64,000 nucleotides of DNA from Hyalella azteca (lineage: Eukaryota > Arthropoda > Malacostraca > Amphipoda > Hyalellidae), in NCBI RefSeq assembly GCF_000764305.2, contig NW_025931866.1, forward strand, positions 186,001 to 250,000, given 5' to 3'. Every line of letters starts with the position of its first letter. Positions within the stretch are counted from its first letter, which is position 1. Below are positions 34,570-48,200 of the stretch, piece by piece. The notes beneath the pieces are model-generated. The model was not told where the DNA came from. It made no database searches and worked only from the letters and a program-made list of their open reading frames with translations. The position numbers and the translations under genes were made by a program.

Positions 34570-36002
34570 GCCTGAGGAAGTCCGAGTTTTTTACGAGCTT
34601 TTTTACAAAAATATACGAGCTTTACGAAAAAATTCTTTTCATTCAGTAATTTAGACATAAATTTAATTACTAAGTATACAGCATGATTATACAAATACAA
34701 ACCAAGTACAAATAATTATGTAACTTGCCACTAAGCAAAATTAAACTAATGAGTTAGTTTACAAATCCTGTATGGTTTGATGAGACCCCAGATACGTTGA
34801 AAATATTAGAAGGATATTACTGTGCCAATTCCCTGAATTAACTACATACAGCAGCTGGAAGCAATTTAATAATCATGCGAGGAGCCATAAAGGATTATAA
34901 GAAACTTTTTTAAAAAGCTTTAAGAATGTTTCATAACTTACATTTTTTATTTGCGCGAGCAAATTCTCTATTTCTCCGTAGCTACAAAAAAAGTCAGCGA
35001 TAAAATTTCTCCTCGTACACTGACAATTTCTTCCGGGTGTCGTTATTTAAGCACAAAATTTTTCAAAAATTGCACTTCTATATAATAATAACAATGAAAT
35101 ATTTCGACATTAGCATTTTGTGGCTTGTGGTGGTTTACAAACAGCGAAATTACATTTCCTTGATCTTAGCACGTAAGTGAAACGTGTAATTAGTTATACT
35201 CAAGGATGGGTGGGGCAACATCTAGCATTCTAGCTGAATCAAACTGAAAATATGACAGAAACATATTAGGTTGAACTCAAAATACTTTAACGGTCAAATT
35301 CTGAAAGCATAACTATGCAGATTTCCGTAACAATGAGGAAAGAGAGTTGCCTGGAAGTAAATGCATATGTATAGAGAACTAAAAAAGAGGTATGGAATCT
35401 TACGTATTTCACGTATTTTTCCTATAGGAGAATGTCAAGAACATGTGAGCTTCAGATAGCAAAACCACAGCCCTAATTATTAGGGGGCTACTCGTTAGCT
35501 CAAGGCCTGCGCAGGTCAAAAGCCACATTGCAAAGAAATGCCATCCGCGTAGCATGAATTTCCAGGCTCTACACGTTCAAATGAGCATCGTTAAAAAGAT
35601 CGCGAGAGAAGATAATAGGGTTTAATGTATTAAATTTGGAGCCCTATAATGTACAATCATGTCATTAAATGCAAGTATAATAAGGCAAATATCTCTTCCG
35701 CAGTTAAATGACACAAGTTTAATTTAATGAGAATTAGTTTATTCTAAAATACCAAAAGACGGAGGATGATATATACGATTACATTGACGATGTCGGTGCG
35801 CAAAACTAAATTTTCTAATAATAAAGTTATTTTTAGTAATTGTTTACGTAGGCCAACATTTTGCATTTTGGCACCAACAATTGGCTCCAGCCGCACGTGC
35901 GCACGTGAGTTAACGACTGTTCGTAATACAGTGCATTGGTCGCTACTGTAACAATTGACCGCATCCCATACTTTAGCCACTGATCCTTGGCAGCGTTTTT
36001 TT

Positions 36003-36033
36003 CGATCTGCTAACCGACAGTGTTAGCAGATCG
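36003..36033. repeat. Perfect 12-bp stem hairpin
   Basis: CGATCTGCTAAC at 36003-36014 is followed by a 7-base loop and its exact reverse complement at 36022-36033. Immediately after it, GTTTGTATATCTTG occurs twice (from about 36033 and 36052). It may be an end of a small transposable element. Confidence 0.6.
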
Positions 36034-36852
36034 TTTGTATATCTTGTATACGTTTGTATATCTTGATAATTAAAAAAATACGCACATGTATGCAAAATTT
36101 TGTGCATGTGGAGCCCGCGGAAAAGAGAGATCACAAACGAAGAAGCAGTCGTGCGGCAAACAGCTTGCCAATAGAACGAGTTCCGCGTCCACGTTGCTGG
36201 CCCTGAGAAAGCCCTGGCGCTTGATACTCGCGCGGCACTCCAGATGTATAAATGAAGAGCCTAGGGAATCAATCAATTAGGCTCTTTGATGAACATTTAC
36301 ATCCCATTCAGAGTCGTAACCGTTTCATGCTTATGGTAAGAATGAGCATTACTGAACTTCATCAGATGAATACTTGTACTTTATTTTATTTTGGTGCATA
36401 AACATGATTATAATTGTACGGTTGGTTCGAAACATTAGAATTGCCTGATTGGAACCATGACAATTCTATTATTGAGAAGATCGGTGTTTTCTTGGATGCA
36501 GGCAACCAACGTTTCAGCACTCGATGCAGCAGGGGTTTTCATAATCCGGGTTCTTCGAATTTCGAGCATGTCCTAAGTTTCGCGTGTGGTATTGCGGGTC
36601 ACGTGCGAGATGTATAGCCCTGTACTGTACAAATGTAAATGGGGCGTGCGTGTTTTTGGCGCAGCTTAAGGTCGGCATCCACCCTAGCTCTACTACATCA
36701 TGGAGTGTTGGATATCCGACGGCGGATGCAGTTGTTGGTTCAAGAAACCTCAAACAATACAGCAATTATTATATAGATTATACATTTATACTTTGCTATG
36801 GCATTCATGCAACGGCAAATAATATAACGTTCCAGCAGGCATAACAGAGAGC

Positions 36853-37073
36853 TGCATCACACTAGCAGCATTTCAGTCCTGCACCCAGGCTGCAGATCAG
36901 CATTACCAGGCTGCAGCATCACCCTTAGCAGCATTCCAGCCCAACACCCAGGCTGCAGATCAGCATTACCAGGCTGCAGCATCACCCTTAGCAGCATTCC
37001 AGCCCAACACCCAGGCTGCAGATCAGCATTACCAGGCTGCAGCATCACCCCTAGCAGCATTCCAGCCCGACAT
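36853..37073. repeat. 63-bp tandem repeat, about 3.5 copies
   Basis: The units align at 36887, 36950 and 37013, with a shorter diverged unit before them. Each contains CTGCAG twice and GCAGCATTCCAGCCC. The period is a multiple of three, so the array is open as 21-residue repeats on the minus strand, but neither end joins a recognisable exon. Treated as a minisatellite. Confidence 0.9.
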
Positions 37074-37288
37074 CGGCAGAGTTCAGAAAAGGTCGCGGGC
37101 CAGCAAGCCTCTGATATGTGCGAGAAGGTCACTCCAGAGGATACGTTCCTCACTCATGATGAGCAATGCAGAACTCCGCATGTAGTTACATATTTGCCTC
37201 ATATTCGCAGCAAATACAATAATTATTTTCCAATATATTGGAGTCGTCGACCTCCAATTATGAAAAAACTATATTTAGGAGCGAATAA

Positions 37289-37807
37289 TCAACATTTTTT
37301 AGAATCAAGTTTACACAAGCTAAATCTATTGTCCAACATTAATTTGGAAACATGTTTAATATAAACGTTTTTCCAAAAATACGAGAGGAAGTCATCAGCC
37401 AATAATTCTCTGAAAGTGTTTAATTTTTCTTTATTATCCTCAAAAGAGGAGTAAGCATTAGAAAAAATTGGCCTCAAAGGGGGATAGAACATTATAGGTA
37501 ATGCAGAAATTAGCGCAAAATTAGCAATAAATTTCATTCGCGTGTGGCTGTGAGGATTACTCTTCAACTGTGCATTGAAGTCCTGATGCCTCATCACTTC
37601 TGCACTCACCTGGCTGAGCCAGCCAATCTTGAGCTCTCGTGCACTATTAGGTACAGTGAAATTTAGACAGAAAAAGCATTGTGAATTGGAAATGATTTTT
37701 TTAGGTCGGCAAAGGTAGTGAACCCGACTACTGTTCGCCTTACGATGACCACCGACACATTTTAAACAAGAAAACGTCAAACTACGTATATAATTGATAA
37801 TAAACAT
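37289..37807 (-). CDS. Hypothetical open frame, 172 codons
   Basis: An intact ATG-to-stop frame with varied composition in an otherwise AT-rich interval. It has a cysteine-containing N-terminal stretch (CLKCVGGHRK, then CRPKK and CFFCLNF) that loosely recalls a zinc-binding fold, and a C-terminal part with no recognisable motif. No splice sites or neighbours support it. It could be a chance frame or a fragment of a decayed mobile element; I do not recognise a family. Confidence 0.2.
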   Translation of the reverse strand: MFIINYIRSLTFSCLKCVGGHRKANSSRVHYLCRPKKIISNSQCFFCLNFTVPNSARELKIGWLSQVSAEVMRHQDFNAQLKSNPHSHTRMKFIANFALISALPIMFYPPLRPIFSNAYSSFEDNKEKLNTFRELLADDFLSYFWKNVYIKHVSKLMLDNRFSLCKLDSKKC

Positions 37808-38680
37808 AGTCAGGAGTCCATTTAGATTCCCTCTTGGAGGTGAATATTAACAAAAATCATGAAAAAAAAACAAATATTTTTGTTAGAGAAGTATGTAATT
37901 TACACGGCTCCTAATAAAGCCAGACTTTTATGACCGCAGCCGATGTTGCGACCTACCAGAAAATTTGCTCATATTATCGTCAGCAGTGCTGGCATAAAAA
38001 TTTACAGTAATCAAATCATTGAAATGTTACTTAAGAGGAAACAAGCCTTCAATTAATGAGACCAGTATTTCTAAAATCTTGCTTACCTCAGCATGAAATG
38101 AGCCCTGCGCCAGGAGTAGAGTATCATATGGTATTTTTTCCTATTATTTAGTCGTACATTACAAACATATTACTTTTATGTTTGACACTAACTGCTGGAA
38201 AATTGCCACGAATCAAAACTGCCCAGCAATTAACGCCGGACTTATTGTTTAGTTTAAATATTGCGATGGTTCAGTGGTAAAAATTAAACATCAGTGGTAA
38301 AAATTAAACATTGGCTCGGCTAACAATTATGTAAAAGAAGTAACATTGAATCTTCGACATTTTGATCAGCAAAAAAATTATTATTCCTGCATCTGAACAG
38401 ACATAAAAAACATAATTTAGTCTAAGTGAGGAAAGAATTTATATTGACAGTAGTGAGAAAAAGTGATATCCATTAGGAATAACAACAGAAACCAATAATG
38501 TGAAGAAAACACATCATTTAAAATAAAAAATAAAACACTATTAACATCATACAGAAGTCTAAATCATTACGCCACAAGACGGGAGAGTGCATATGTAAAA
38601 AAACATTACGGAGGCTCACACAAAAGAGTTTTTAGCGCATTTTCTCATTCAAGGGAAAAATGCCCTATTGTGCTCGTCAT

Positions 38681-38716
38681 GTCCGCCCGTCCGTCCGTCC
38701 GTCCGTTTGTCCGTGA
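38681..38716. repeat. (GTCC)n microsatellite
   Basis: About eight GTCC/GTCCG units, with a CCC interruption at the start and a TTT near the end. It is followed by TGACTTCAAGTTTTCGTC. Simple repeat with no coding role. Confidence 0.85.
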
Positions 38717-38829
38717 CTTCAAGTTTTCGTCAATTTTGAGAAGATGAGCTCTCTGTCACTCACTGCAGTGAGTACTGAGCTATATTTTTTTCAGCTCGCT
38801 GCTCCAAAATAGGTACGCAATTAGCAGAG

Positions 38830-38945
38830 ACCGTCTGAGCTGCTGGCGCGGGCGCGTTACTGACGCGGGTCGTCGGCGCGACCTTTGCTGGGCCGGCGAC
38901 GCGTGAGAGTGAAAGCGTGAGCGCCGCGTCGCTCCTTACGCGAAT
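38830..38945. other. CpG-rich patch
   Basis: About 115 bp in AT-rich surroundings with many CpG dinucleotides (GCGCGGGCGCG, GTCGTCGGCGCG, CGGCGACGCG). It has no open frame with recognisable coding and no nearby gene start. It may be part of a repeat or an isolated regulatory island. Confidence 0.35.
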
Positions 38946-39554
38946 AAAGGTTTACAATATTACATTGTGCATGTACGAGTAGTAGGTAAAATTCGTACAT
39001 TTTAGGTAAAGGCCCCTTTATTTATTCATAATAAATGAAATGTATAAGAATATATTACATCCAATCTAACAGGAATTTGGTTCGGCCGACCGAACGATTG
39101 CAATTCAGAATAAGTTTTATTTACTGGTGAATTCAGCTCAGTATACTCATGGGAACTATCACTCATAAGTATGAACATATTGAATGATAGGACTTGCTGG
39201 CTTCATCGTTTAATCTTCCTCCTTTCAGATTATCGAATTGGATTGAAAATTGTTGAACCAAGTTTTAACATACTGCAAATGGTAACTTGATTTTAGATGA
39301 TCATTTAAACCTATTTTGATTCCAATTCGTAAAAGTATTCAAGCCAACGCGATTAATATTAATTTAATATTACTAATATTACTAATTTCGCAAAACGTAC
39401 CAATTGAGACAGTTAATGCCTTCCTTGATTGAAAAAATATTAATACAGGGTGCGGCGCGGGAACTTACTTATTTGAATTGCGCGCCACGTGGCGGCCATT
39501 AGTCCTAGGAAGGTGGCGCCATGCGCAATAAGCTGCCGGGTTAAAACCCGGGAT

Positions 39555-39835
39555 ACGCCGGAGCAGCCGGTTGCAAGGAAACTTTCGGGTAGAAGGAATA
39601 TAGTGTCGAGACTTACACTTTGTGGCGAGCCGAAAGAGTCTGCTCGCCAGCAGTCGGTTAGAAGGAAACTTTCGGGTAGAAGGAATATATTGTCGAGACT
39701 TACACTTTGTGGCGAGCCGAAATAGTCGGCTCGCCAGCAGTCGGTTGAAAGAAGAGGAAACTTTCGGGAAGAAGGAATATATTGTCGAGACTTACACTTT
39801 GTGGCAAGCCGAAAGAGTTTGTGTTGAGCTGAAAC
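39555..39835. repeat. About 87-92 bp tandem repeat, three copies
   Basis: The block GGAAACTTTCGGG recurs at 39577, 39664 and 39756, each followed by AGAAGGAATAT and GTCGAGACTTACACTTTGTG. The last unit carries an insertion and decays into GAGCTGAAACATTTTGTGG-like sequence. The array is open on the plus strand for about 80 codons only because the repeats lack stops. Confidence 0.85.
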
Positions 39836-41215
39836 ATTTTGTGGAAAGCTGAAAGTTCAATGAGAGGTGCAACATTTCGTGGAGAGATGAAATAGTTTAG
39901 AAAATGAGAAACAATTTTTATGGAAGGTGGGATGGACAAATACAAATATTTTGAGTAGAGCCAAGCAAACCCATGGTAAGCGGTAAAATGTCTCGGTGGA
40001 AAAAATCTCCCCGACGCGTTTTGCAAGGGACCATCATGTTCGACCAGAGACGGGAGATACTCGAAGTAATTAAAATTGATCAAAACAATTCTCCTAGGTA
40101 CTAAAATTGAATTTTATGATCACTTAATTAAGTAATACTTGAAGAAATTATGACCTTTTTGATCAGGCGCTTCGTTTTTATTGCAAGCGGCAAGGACCAA
40201 AATAATTTATATTATTCGTATCGTTTGTTTCATTGTTATGAAGCGAAGGCATGCAGCTGGCATGCACGCACTAGACGCTCGTGGGTAATGAATTTCATTC
40301 GTTGGAGCCATCAACTGATCTTGCCATGTCGCCCTTGAAATCTTACGACGATCATCTGCTCGAACCCTCCAGCTGTACGGCGTTGATAACGTCCGGGAAT
40401 TCGATGCATCATTTAACCTGGAATTCCCCGACCCGTCTCTAAAGACTTGCTAAAATTCCATTGTGTTCCTAACATTGATAGTGTTCTGCGTCTAAAATTT
40501 AGACGTGTTTGCTTTAGGATGAAAATTTGCAATAAATATTAAGCTGCATTTTTTAGCATTGCGGATAAAATTGAAATAGATTTGTTATTATGATAACGAT
40601 ATTGCTAGACTCACCTCTGAAATGCACCATCACAAGTTCATAGATGAGAGAGCCGCTTCATTTTTTTCCTCCGCTTCGTAAGCACCAAATTTTACTATTC
40701 ACCAAAGTGTCGAATTTTAGTTCACTTGAAATGTACCCAATCCATTTTGTTTACAAAAGTAATCAACACAAACTTTGTAAGCTCTCCAGTCAGTGATTTG
40801 AAATTCTGAAAGCGGGAAACCGAAAAATTACCGCTTTTTTATCATACGTGACAGCGTAAATTTAAGTAAATTTGGCTCGTAGTTCATGAAATCTTTCACA
40901 GTTTCTATATTTAAAACCTAACTATAGTAAAACGGTAAGCTAAAAATAAGCTGTCAGTAAGATAAAGTTGTAATTCCTGGATGAGAAGCTTGTACGAGCT
41001 CCAAGTACTAGTCCATTTAAATCGATGAAGAAATTTAAACAATCAGCATCATCAAATTTATCAGAAATCAATGTTCGGCTCAGTTATTGAAAAAAAAACT
41101 ATACAAAAACATAGATGATGGAATTGAGATGCTTCCAGTTTCAAGACGATGACAATTTCTCCATGTATTATTTTGTCGTTAACTAATAGCAAAACAGTCA
41201 TTTTCCTGCTTCCTC

Positions 41216-41362
41216 ATGCCTACCAGCACGCTAGCGCTGATACGTCCTAACCTCACCAACGATCATCCGAAACTGGAAGTCCGCTGGAAAGAAAGAACAA
41301 GCAGACTGACGGCTGGAACAGCACTCGCCGTAGACTTACAAGCGAAACGTGACTTGCTTTGA
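41216..41362 (+). CDS. Possible 48-codon small ORF
   Basis: ATG at 41216 (TCCTCATGCC) opens MPTSTLALIRPNLTNDHPKL and continues to TGA at 41360-41362. Base composition is more gene-like (GC-richer) than the flanks. A pyrimidine-rich tract ending in CTACCAG lies over the start, so it could equally be an orphan exon. No homologue recognised. Confidence 0.2.
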   Translation: MPTSTLALIRPNLTNDHPKLEVRWKERTSRLTAGTALAVDLQAKRDLL

Positions 41363-44300
41363 TCTAAGAATTATCAATACTCGAAGTTGCAAACCGATTT
41401 GAATTCAAATGTTTAATATGTATTTAAAGTGAATTTAAAAGAGCAAATAGCAAAGAAGAATATCGTTTGCAACCTTGAATATTTGTCAGAGAATCTTAAT
41501 GTAAGCTAAACTCACTCAGTACATTTTTTGCAATCTCTTCAATTATTATTCATGTTTCTTTGTTCGTTATCATTATTATAGCGCTGCGAATTTTGGAGAG
41601 AGTTTTTTTAACGAATTTCACAAGAATGTCTGAAGCCCGAGTTCTCTCATGACTCTGAGTAATGACTCTGATAAGTTTCGTATTGCAACATTACTACAAA
41701 TTCTGTCAATGCATAAGGAGCGATCCAATGATTCAATGGTTATTTTATGGAGTTTAAAATTCGGGAGTGTAATTAGTTTGTTATTATAATTTGATAGCGC
41801 AGTTCAAATGAACTGTTAATGCAGGAGTCATAATTAATTTCAAGTACGAATCGTCAAGGCTAATAGCAAAGAAAATTCGTATGGATGGGCCTCTTCACTC
41901 AAATGTTATATTAATTTAAATGAAAACAAACGAAGTTTTCTGTGAGATCACATCCGTATTTAAATTTGAAAATAATCACGAAGAAAAATTGTAAGCTTGA
42001 CAAATATTTTATTTGCCTCGCAGTGCGATGCAATCTCCAATGGTCACGGCAGCCATTAAATTTCGTTGTGTAAGCCGACACGCATACCAGTCTTGCACAA
42101 CGTGTTGCGAGATCATTTCTTCTCTCATTGTTGAGCTGCGTAAATCTCCAACCAAGTTATTTTCCAGGCGTAATGTTCCAAGGCAGTCGTCAGAACGCCA
42201 CAAGAAATTTAAAACGTGCACATGGGATACGAAGTTCAGGTAGAGCATTGAGTCCGCTTTTAGATCCTCGATATTCCGAGTAATTTGACGATAGGAATGC
42301 TAATGGTTGAACTAGTGACGTCACAAGAAAGTTACACTGCAAGGCGGAACTTCTCGTGGGTCAACATTATACGTATAGTTCAACCATGGGAATGCAAGCG
42401 TTATACAAAGGTTTGTGTTTTTCAAAGCAAGAATGTTATTTTGGACTGTTTTAGTGAAGGTTCATTTCATTTTCAATATTAAGGTCAAATAAACAAGATT
42501 TTTGACGAGATTTGCAGCAACTTTCAACACGCACACTCACAAAAAATGGCGAAGAGTGATCATCGCGATCATCAACAGAAGGCGTTGCGACATTGAGCGA
42601 GCTTTCCCTCTGAGAAGCCTGACTGCATTAAAATCGTTATCGAAACGAATGGACTGTGACTAGAAATCGTAATCAGGCAACGAAGAAGCGATGGTCAATG
42701 GTAAAATCTTCAATAAAACAATAATTACGGTGACCTCCTATTTGTTTTTCTAGAAAAGAAAGCAGTACCGATACAAGCTGTATCCTTGCGATAAATGCTC
42801 TTCATAACTCACACTTGTGGGAATGCGATAACTATTCTCTTACACCATGAATTAAGTTAGATTCGAACCACCATTCAATAATGACAAACATTTTAAAAAT
42901 TTTATAAGCTCACAAGTTCTGGACGTCACCAAAAGCATAATCAAAATGATCATCCTTATAATGAGCCATCATCCGTAGATATTCGATCGCGCTAGGCTTG
43001 TGCCGCGATCAACCATTTCCTTTCATAACGTCTTTGCAGATTCAAGTCCCATAAATGTTTCTCAATCCTTTACCTACATCTCCCAACCGTTCTTGAACTT
43101 TCTTTCAATACAGAGAAAATTTCATTTCTCTCAAAGTAATTTGTATCATGCTGCCCTTCCAAACTCGTGTCCTGAATGGGTAATAATATTCAATTCAAAA
43201 TTCTAGGGGGCAAATGAATAGCTGTCACAAAATTTTATTGTATTTTATTGTATGTAAACATTCATTATAACGGTACACTAGTCAAGTGGCTCGTGAAGCG
43301 TTGCTTTACATAATCTACAACTAAGTCCTTATACATTTCACACAGAAATGACCGAAGTGCAGTGATTAAAATATATTAGTGCCCATACAACTCAATTGCA
43401 AACACAAAGAAATGATTCATTTTACTCGGAAGATTGAAACAGAAAATAACGCTCAAAATAATCTGTAAATTATTCAGAGCTTATCTGGACATCTAGGCTC
43501 CAGCGCGAACAACTGGCACCGAATAATGTACATTTAAACTTCCAAGCATAAAATTAAAGATAGTCAAGCCGTTGTAAAACTAAATTTCTTAAACCGTATA
43601 CGATCTTGTCGGCACGATACCAAATAAGGGAAACAGAGCCAAGAGAGCTAAAGAAACCGAAGTCTTCAAGAGACAAAACATGAGAAATGGGAGACAATTT
43701 AGTCAGAAAATGTACAGGCAATTTTATGGCTCTCATTTTAACCAAGATAATTCTTTTCAAGATTTCATCAAATTGCTCAAGTATACCAACAATGTGTCAG
43801 TCCTCAAATAATGGGGATCTAAGCAATTCAAAATATGAACGTAAAGGCAACGAGGAGAAACTCTTGAATGCCACTCAATGCACGCTCCTATTGTTCAACA
43901 AGTAATGCACTGCATTATTGAAACACGTTTGAATAATTGGACTTGTTTCGGCTGTAGGAACAACGGCAATAGCTGGGGAGTGGCAGTAAAATAAAGTAAT
44001 ACTTGATAGGCAAGAAGAAACACAAGAAATACCGGAGAGTTATAAATCATCAGTGATACCGTCGAGGAGATTAACGTGAAGCAGTCGCCAGTCTCGCGTA
44101 CCTACGTTTTGGTTCGATCACCAGCAATAATAAACAAAGTGCTAACAATAATTGATTTGTAAGTCGATTCAATTCAACCATATTCTAAGCATCCTTGAGA
44201 AAATTTTCGACTAACTACAGACAGACGCAACCAACAGCTTTCATTCAGCTCATACCTTTCCCAATAAAAACTTGAAAATATTGTTTCTTAGCAATAATTA

Positions 44301-45206
44301 TTTACAAAGTATTTACAGCGATGCACACCCCTGGATCACTGTTTTCCCTTCGTATCATGGAGACATGAAAGTAAACATCCATAAATGAACCATTTAAAAA
44401 ATCAACTCAAGATCAAGCGTGACCAGAAGCACGAGTTGTCAGCACGTGGGATGAAACCGAATACTGAATTAATCACTTTAGCAAAAAACTTTGGGTAAAA
44501 AAATGCAAAATCGGAGGAAAAGACTAATTGGTGACAGAAACAATGTGTATCGATTAAAGACGATTAATTTTGCCACATATTTATTGATTTGAAATGAATT
44601 TTAAGCCATCAATAAACATTAAAAAAAACATCTTGACTTAGCGTGAGTGTCCAGCTAACCGATACAAGAGTGTCCAGCTGACGATGTAGCTGGACTCGAC
44701 GTTTTCTATAAAGATACGAACTTTTGCGGAATTTTCTTTGCTTTCAAAATAATGGTGAGCACGTAGTAAACGAGTGACATTGATATTTGTTATCACTTAT
44801 GTCCTTTCTTCTTTACGAATGAGATAGTTATCAATATCAAGTTATATCCAAGCTTCAAGAAGTTGTGTCTAAGTTCCAACGAAGAAACTCGAATGAGTAA
44901 CGCAGCAGACGCAATACAAGAGATAAAAGTTTTGAAATAAAAAACGTTAGCAAGATGGTTCATAAGCATGATCATGTAAGCTTGTCCCTTCACATGACCG
45001 ACCGGTAGTCATGACAGTGCTAGTAAAATGTCACTTTAGAACTTTCATTTATATCTTCACCTTAATGCAATTTATAGTGTCCTCGCTTTAATGCAATAGA
45101 ATTTGTATTTTATTCGAATCGAAAGCCGTGCCTGAAATTCAAGGTCTATCGGATGCCACTTTAATGCAATGAATTGTGTCTTATCGCCGTGTTTGAGTGC
45201 CGTGAC

Positions 45207-45212
45207 TTTATT
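45207..45212 (-). terminator. AATAAA signal for the long PIAS 3' end
   Basis: AATAAA on the minus strand, about 20 bases after the TGA at 45232. It supports this frame as a genuine terminal exon. Confidence 0.6.
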
Positions 45213-45231
45213 CTACTCCTCTGAAGGAACT

Positions 45232-48200
45232 TCAACGTGAGGGCGATGCACTAGCGGCGGGGGTAGCATCAGATACTCCCGTGGCGCTGGTGCTGCTGGA
45301 TGAGCTGGTAGTTCGACTGCGTCCTGCCGATATCGAACGTCCTCTCTTCTGCCTCCGTCGCCCACCTGAATCATCCCTCGCGACATCTCCGTCAAATTCC
45401 TCGTCACTGGACGAGTCTGAATCACCTTCCCACGTGATGCCTTGGAAACGAGTCGCTCTGTTGGACGTGCGCGTGCGACGCGTTAGCTGTACCGAGTCGT
45501 TACCACCGGTGTTGAGGCCTTCTGTAGTCTGGGAGATTTCCGAGGAGGACTGGGAGGACGTTGACTGGGAGCTCTGAGTAGGGAACGCGCGTGGGATAGG
45601 CATGAAGGATGGCTGGGAACTGGGGGAGCTGGGAGGGACGGGGGACAATCGGGAGTTTGGAACGTCAGACTGACTGGATGACGCCTCGTCCGATGCCCTC
45701 ACTTCCCGGGTTGCTCTGTAGTACCAAAAGCGAGACATCATTACAAGAAAAAAAGTTAAATGAATTGTAAAATATTAATACCAACACGCTGTCTGAGTTA
45801 TAGCGTAATATTATTGAGGTTCAGAGACTGAATTCCCAGCTATTCACTTCTATTCTGCAAATATATAAATACTCTGTTACAGTAAATAAAAAAGAGCTCG
45901 CGTAAATTTTGAATATGAAACTAATAGGAATAGGAAATTACAATGACAATGAAAGCAATGAAATATTGTTAAATAAAAATACGACTCCTCTTAAACGAAC
46001 TTCGCGTACCAAAGAAACACCATTAACAGACAAATCAAGAACCCAACAAAAACAAATGTACGGAGCAACAGCAATCATTCACGCACAACTTTTTACTTGC
46101 TTATCTGCGTAGCGTCACACATTCAACGGCAACACAAGCGCTCAAACAATAAGCCAATCTGATTAGAAATTTGAATGAAACTCCAGGTGAATAAGTAGAA
46201 GTGTTTAGTCAAGATTAAGTGGTAGTAGAAAAGTCAAAGCTAGATTTAAAGTGAAATTAAAGTAGGTACGACAAAAATGTCCAAACAAGAAGTAACCAGA
46301 ACTATTAAAAATCAGAACTATTAAAGCAAGTAAATTGACAAAATTCCTGGCTGTAACTATCGCCCAACAAAAAAGACGTTTTAGCGCAATACCAAATTCA
46401 TAGTCAGACATGCAAAGAAACGCGGACAATTTTGGCGAAGATTAAGTGGGGGAACTTGAAACAATGTGAGGAGTGAAACGTGCGCACTGCAACGTGGTGT
46501 GAAAAGATTTAGTGACACACTATACCGTAGTGTTACGAGGGCAAAGACACTACACCGCAGTGGTCAGAGGAGGCAAAGACACTACACCGCAGTGGTCAGA
46601 GGAGGCAAAGACACTACACCGCAGTGGTATGAGGCAAAGACACTACACCGCAGTGGTAAGAGTAGGCAAAGACACTACACCGCAGTGGTAATAGGAGGCA
46701 AAGACACTACACCGCAGTGGTAATAGGAGGCAAAGACGCTACACCGCAGTGGTAATAGGAGGCAAAGACACTACACCGCAGTCGTCAGAGGAGGCAAAGA
46801 CACTACACCGCAGTGGTAATAGGAAGAGGCAAAGACACTACACCGTACGCGTTATGAGGTGGAGAGCAAGAGACAACAGAAGGAGAGGAGGCAGGAGCTG
46901 CAAGCAGCGCGCTAGCGTCACCGTCAGAAGGGCCACTACCGCCGTTCACAGTCGCAACGCTCGACCCGTTCGAGGAACCTGCAAAACAGACAACCGCCTC
47001 AACTCTATAGAACTCCCATTTGATCTGCGATACATACGTTTAAACTTGAACGTCATCACCATAACACACACGTATTATCTCTCCATTCACAACAGAACCT
47101 AAGTAGCCAGACACGAACTTCTACTACAAAATGACTGTATGTAAAGATAACGAAGACAGCTAAGGCTAATAGTACAGACACGTTTATAAATATCATACTA
47201 CACAGGAAGAAGAAATAAAACATTTATTCCGACGCTAAAGTGATGTGACCAACACGAGTGATGAAAGGTGGCTACGCTTACTCAATGATCAATAATTATA
47301 TAGTTTCCTGAAAAATGCTAATAAATGATAAAACAATAATGATGGAAATGAGGCTGGAAGATATGCGTTTGAAAATTGTGTAGTGCATGCCAACTATAAG
47401 CACTGAACTATGGCGAGTTCAAATACTATCTCAGTAGTACACAAATGACAGTACAGCCCGACATAAGTTTCACCATAAAAAAACGTACATTCTTAGTGCT
47501 TGGTTTTTACTGTGGGATAACTTAACATAGGTACTTTACGGATGCGAGAACATCGAAGACAATTATTCAGACCTAGCATTGTGAATTGTGAATACTTAGA
47601 AACCCAGGCAGCACATTTCCATCTCTCCATTGCATACACACCGCACGCATCATACCAACGAGGTTTACCGGTGAACGTGGAAATGAAGAAATTTAATTTA
47701 AACTGCAATTCATTCGACCCGTATGAAAGGCAAACAATATACCAAAATAGGTTCATGGGTAATATTTTAGAAATAGAAATTTGAAAGGTAGTGGAGTGGA
47801 GTATCGCAAAAAGCCACGTATTGTTTAGAATAAAGTGAGAGTAGAAATTTAGCACAGATCATGCATTTCAACAAGGCAAACTGGGCTACGTGCATGTGAA
47901 TGCTTTAGAAAACATGAACTCCTCTGACGGAAATGGCGAAGTAGATTCGTGTGAAGTGTAACGGAAATTTCACGAAGAATAAAAAACGGATCACTAGGAA
48001 TTGTGGAATAAAATCATCACCACAAAAATAGGCGGTTTCACTTTGTACTGCACTTTTATGAGGGAACAACAGCTAAGAGGATAGAAAAAAGATATCAAAT
48101 GGAGAAGGGGTACGTTCATCACGAACCATAGTATATACGTGCGCGAAAGGGATCGAGTAATCTTCGCGATCCAATCATTTAACTGACATCACTTCTAGGC

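Larger units (their letters stand above)
34570..45206. other. Gene-poor interval of about 10.6 kb
   Basis: No recognisable multi-exon gene. It contains the hairpin at 36.0 kb, the tandem repeats at 36.9 and 39.6 kb, the (GTCC)n tract and a CpG-rich patch at 38.7-38.9 kb, all listed separately, and otherwise AT-rich sequence with short random frames. Confidence 0.55.

Noticed and set aside
42315..42324. GTGACGTCAC palindrome resembling a CRE
   Set aside because: Isolated short motif with no gene start nearby; expected by chance in 64 kb at low frequency.
46466..47102. Plus-strand frames of 85 and 117 codons rich in KTLHRSG
   Set aside because: Translation of the 32-bp minisatellite; the unit length is not a multiple of three and the other strand carries the exon.
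47493..47855. 120-codon minus-strand frame between the long-tail PIAS exons
   Set aside because: Composition is intron-like, it has no phase-compatible splice sites and no PIAS similarity.
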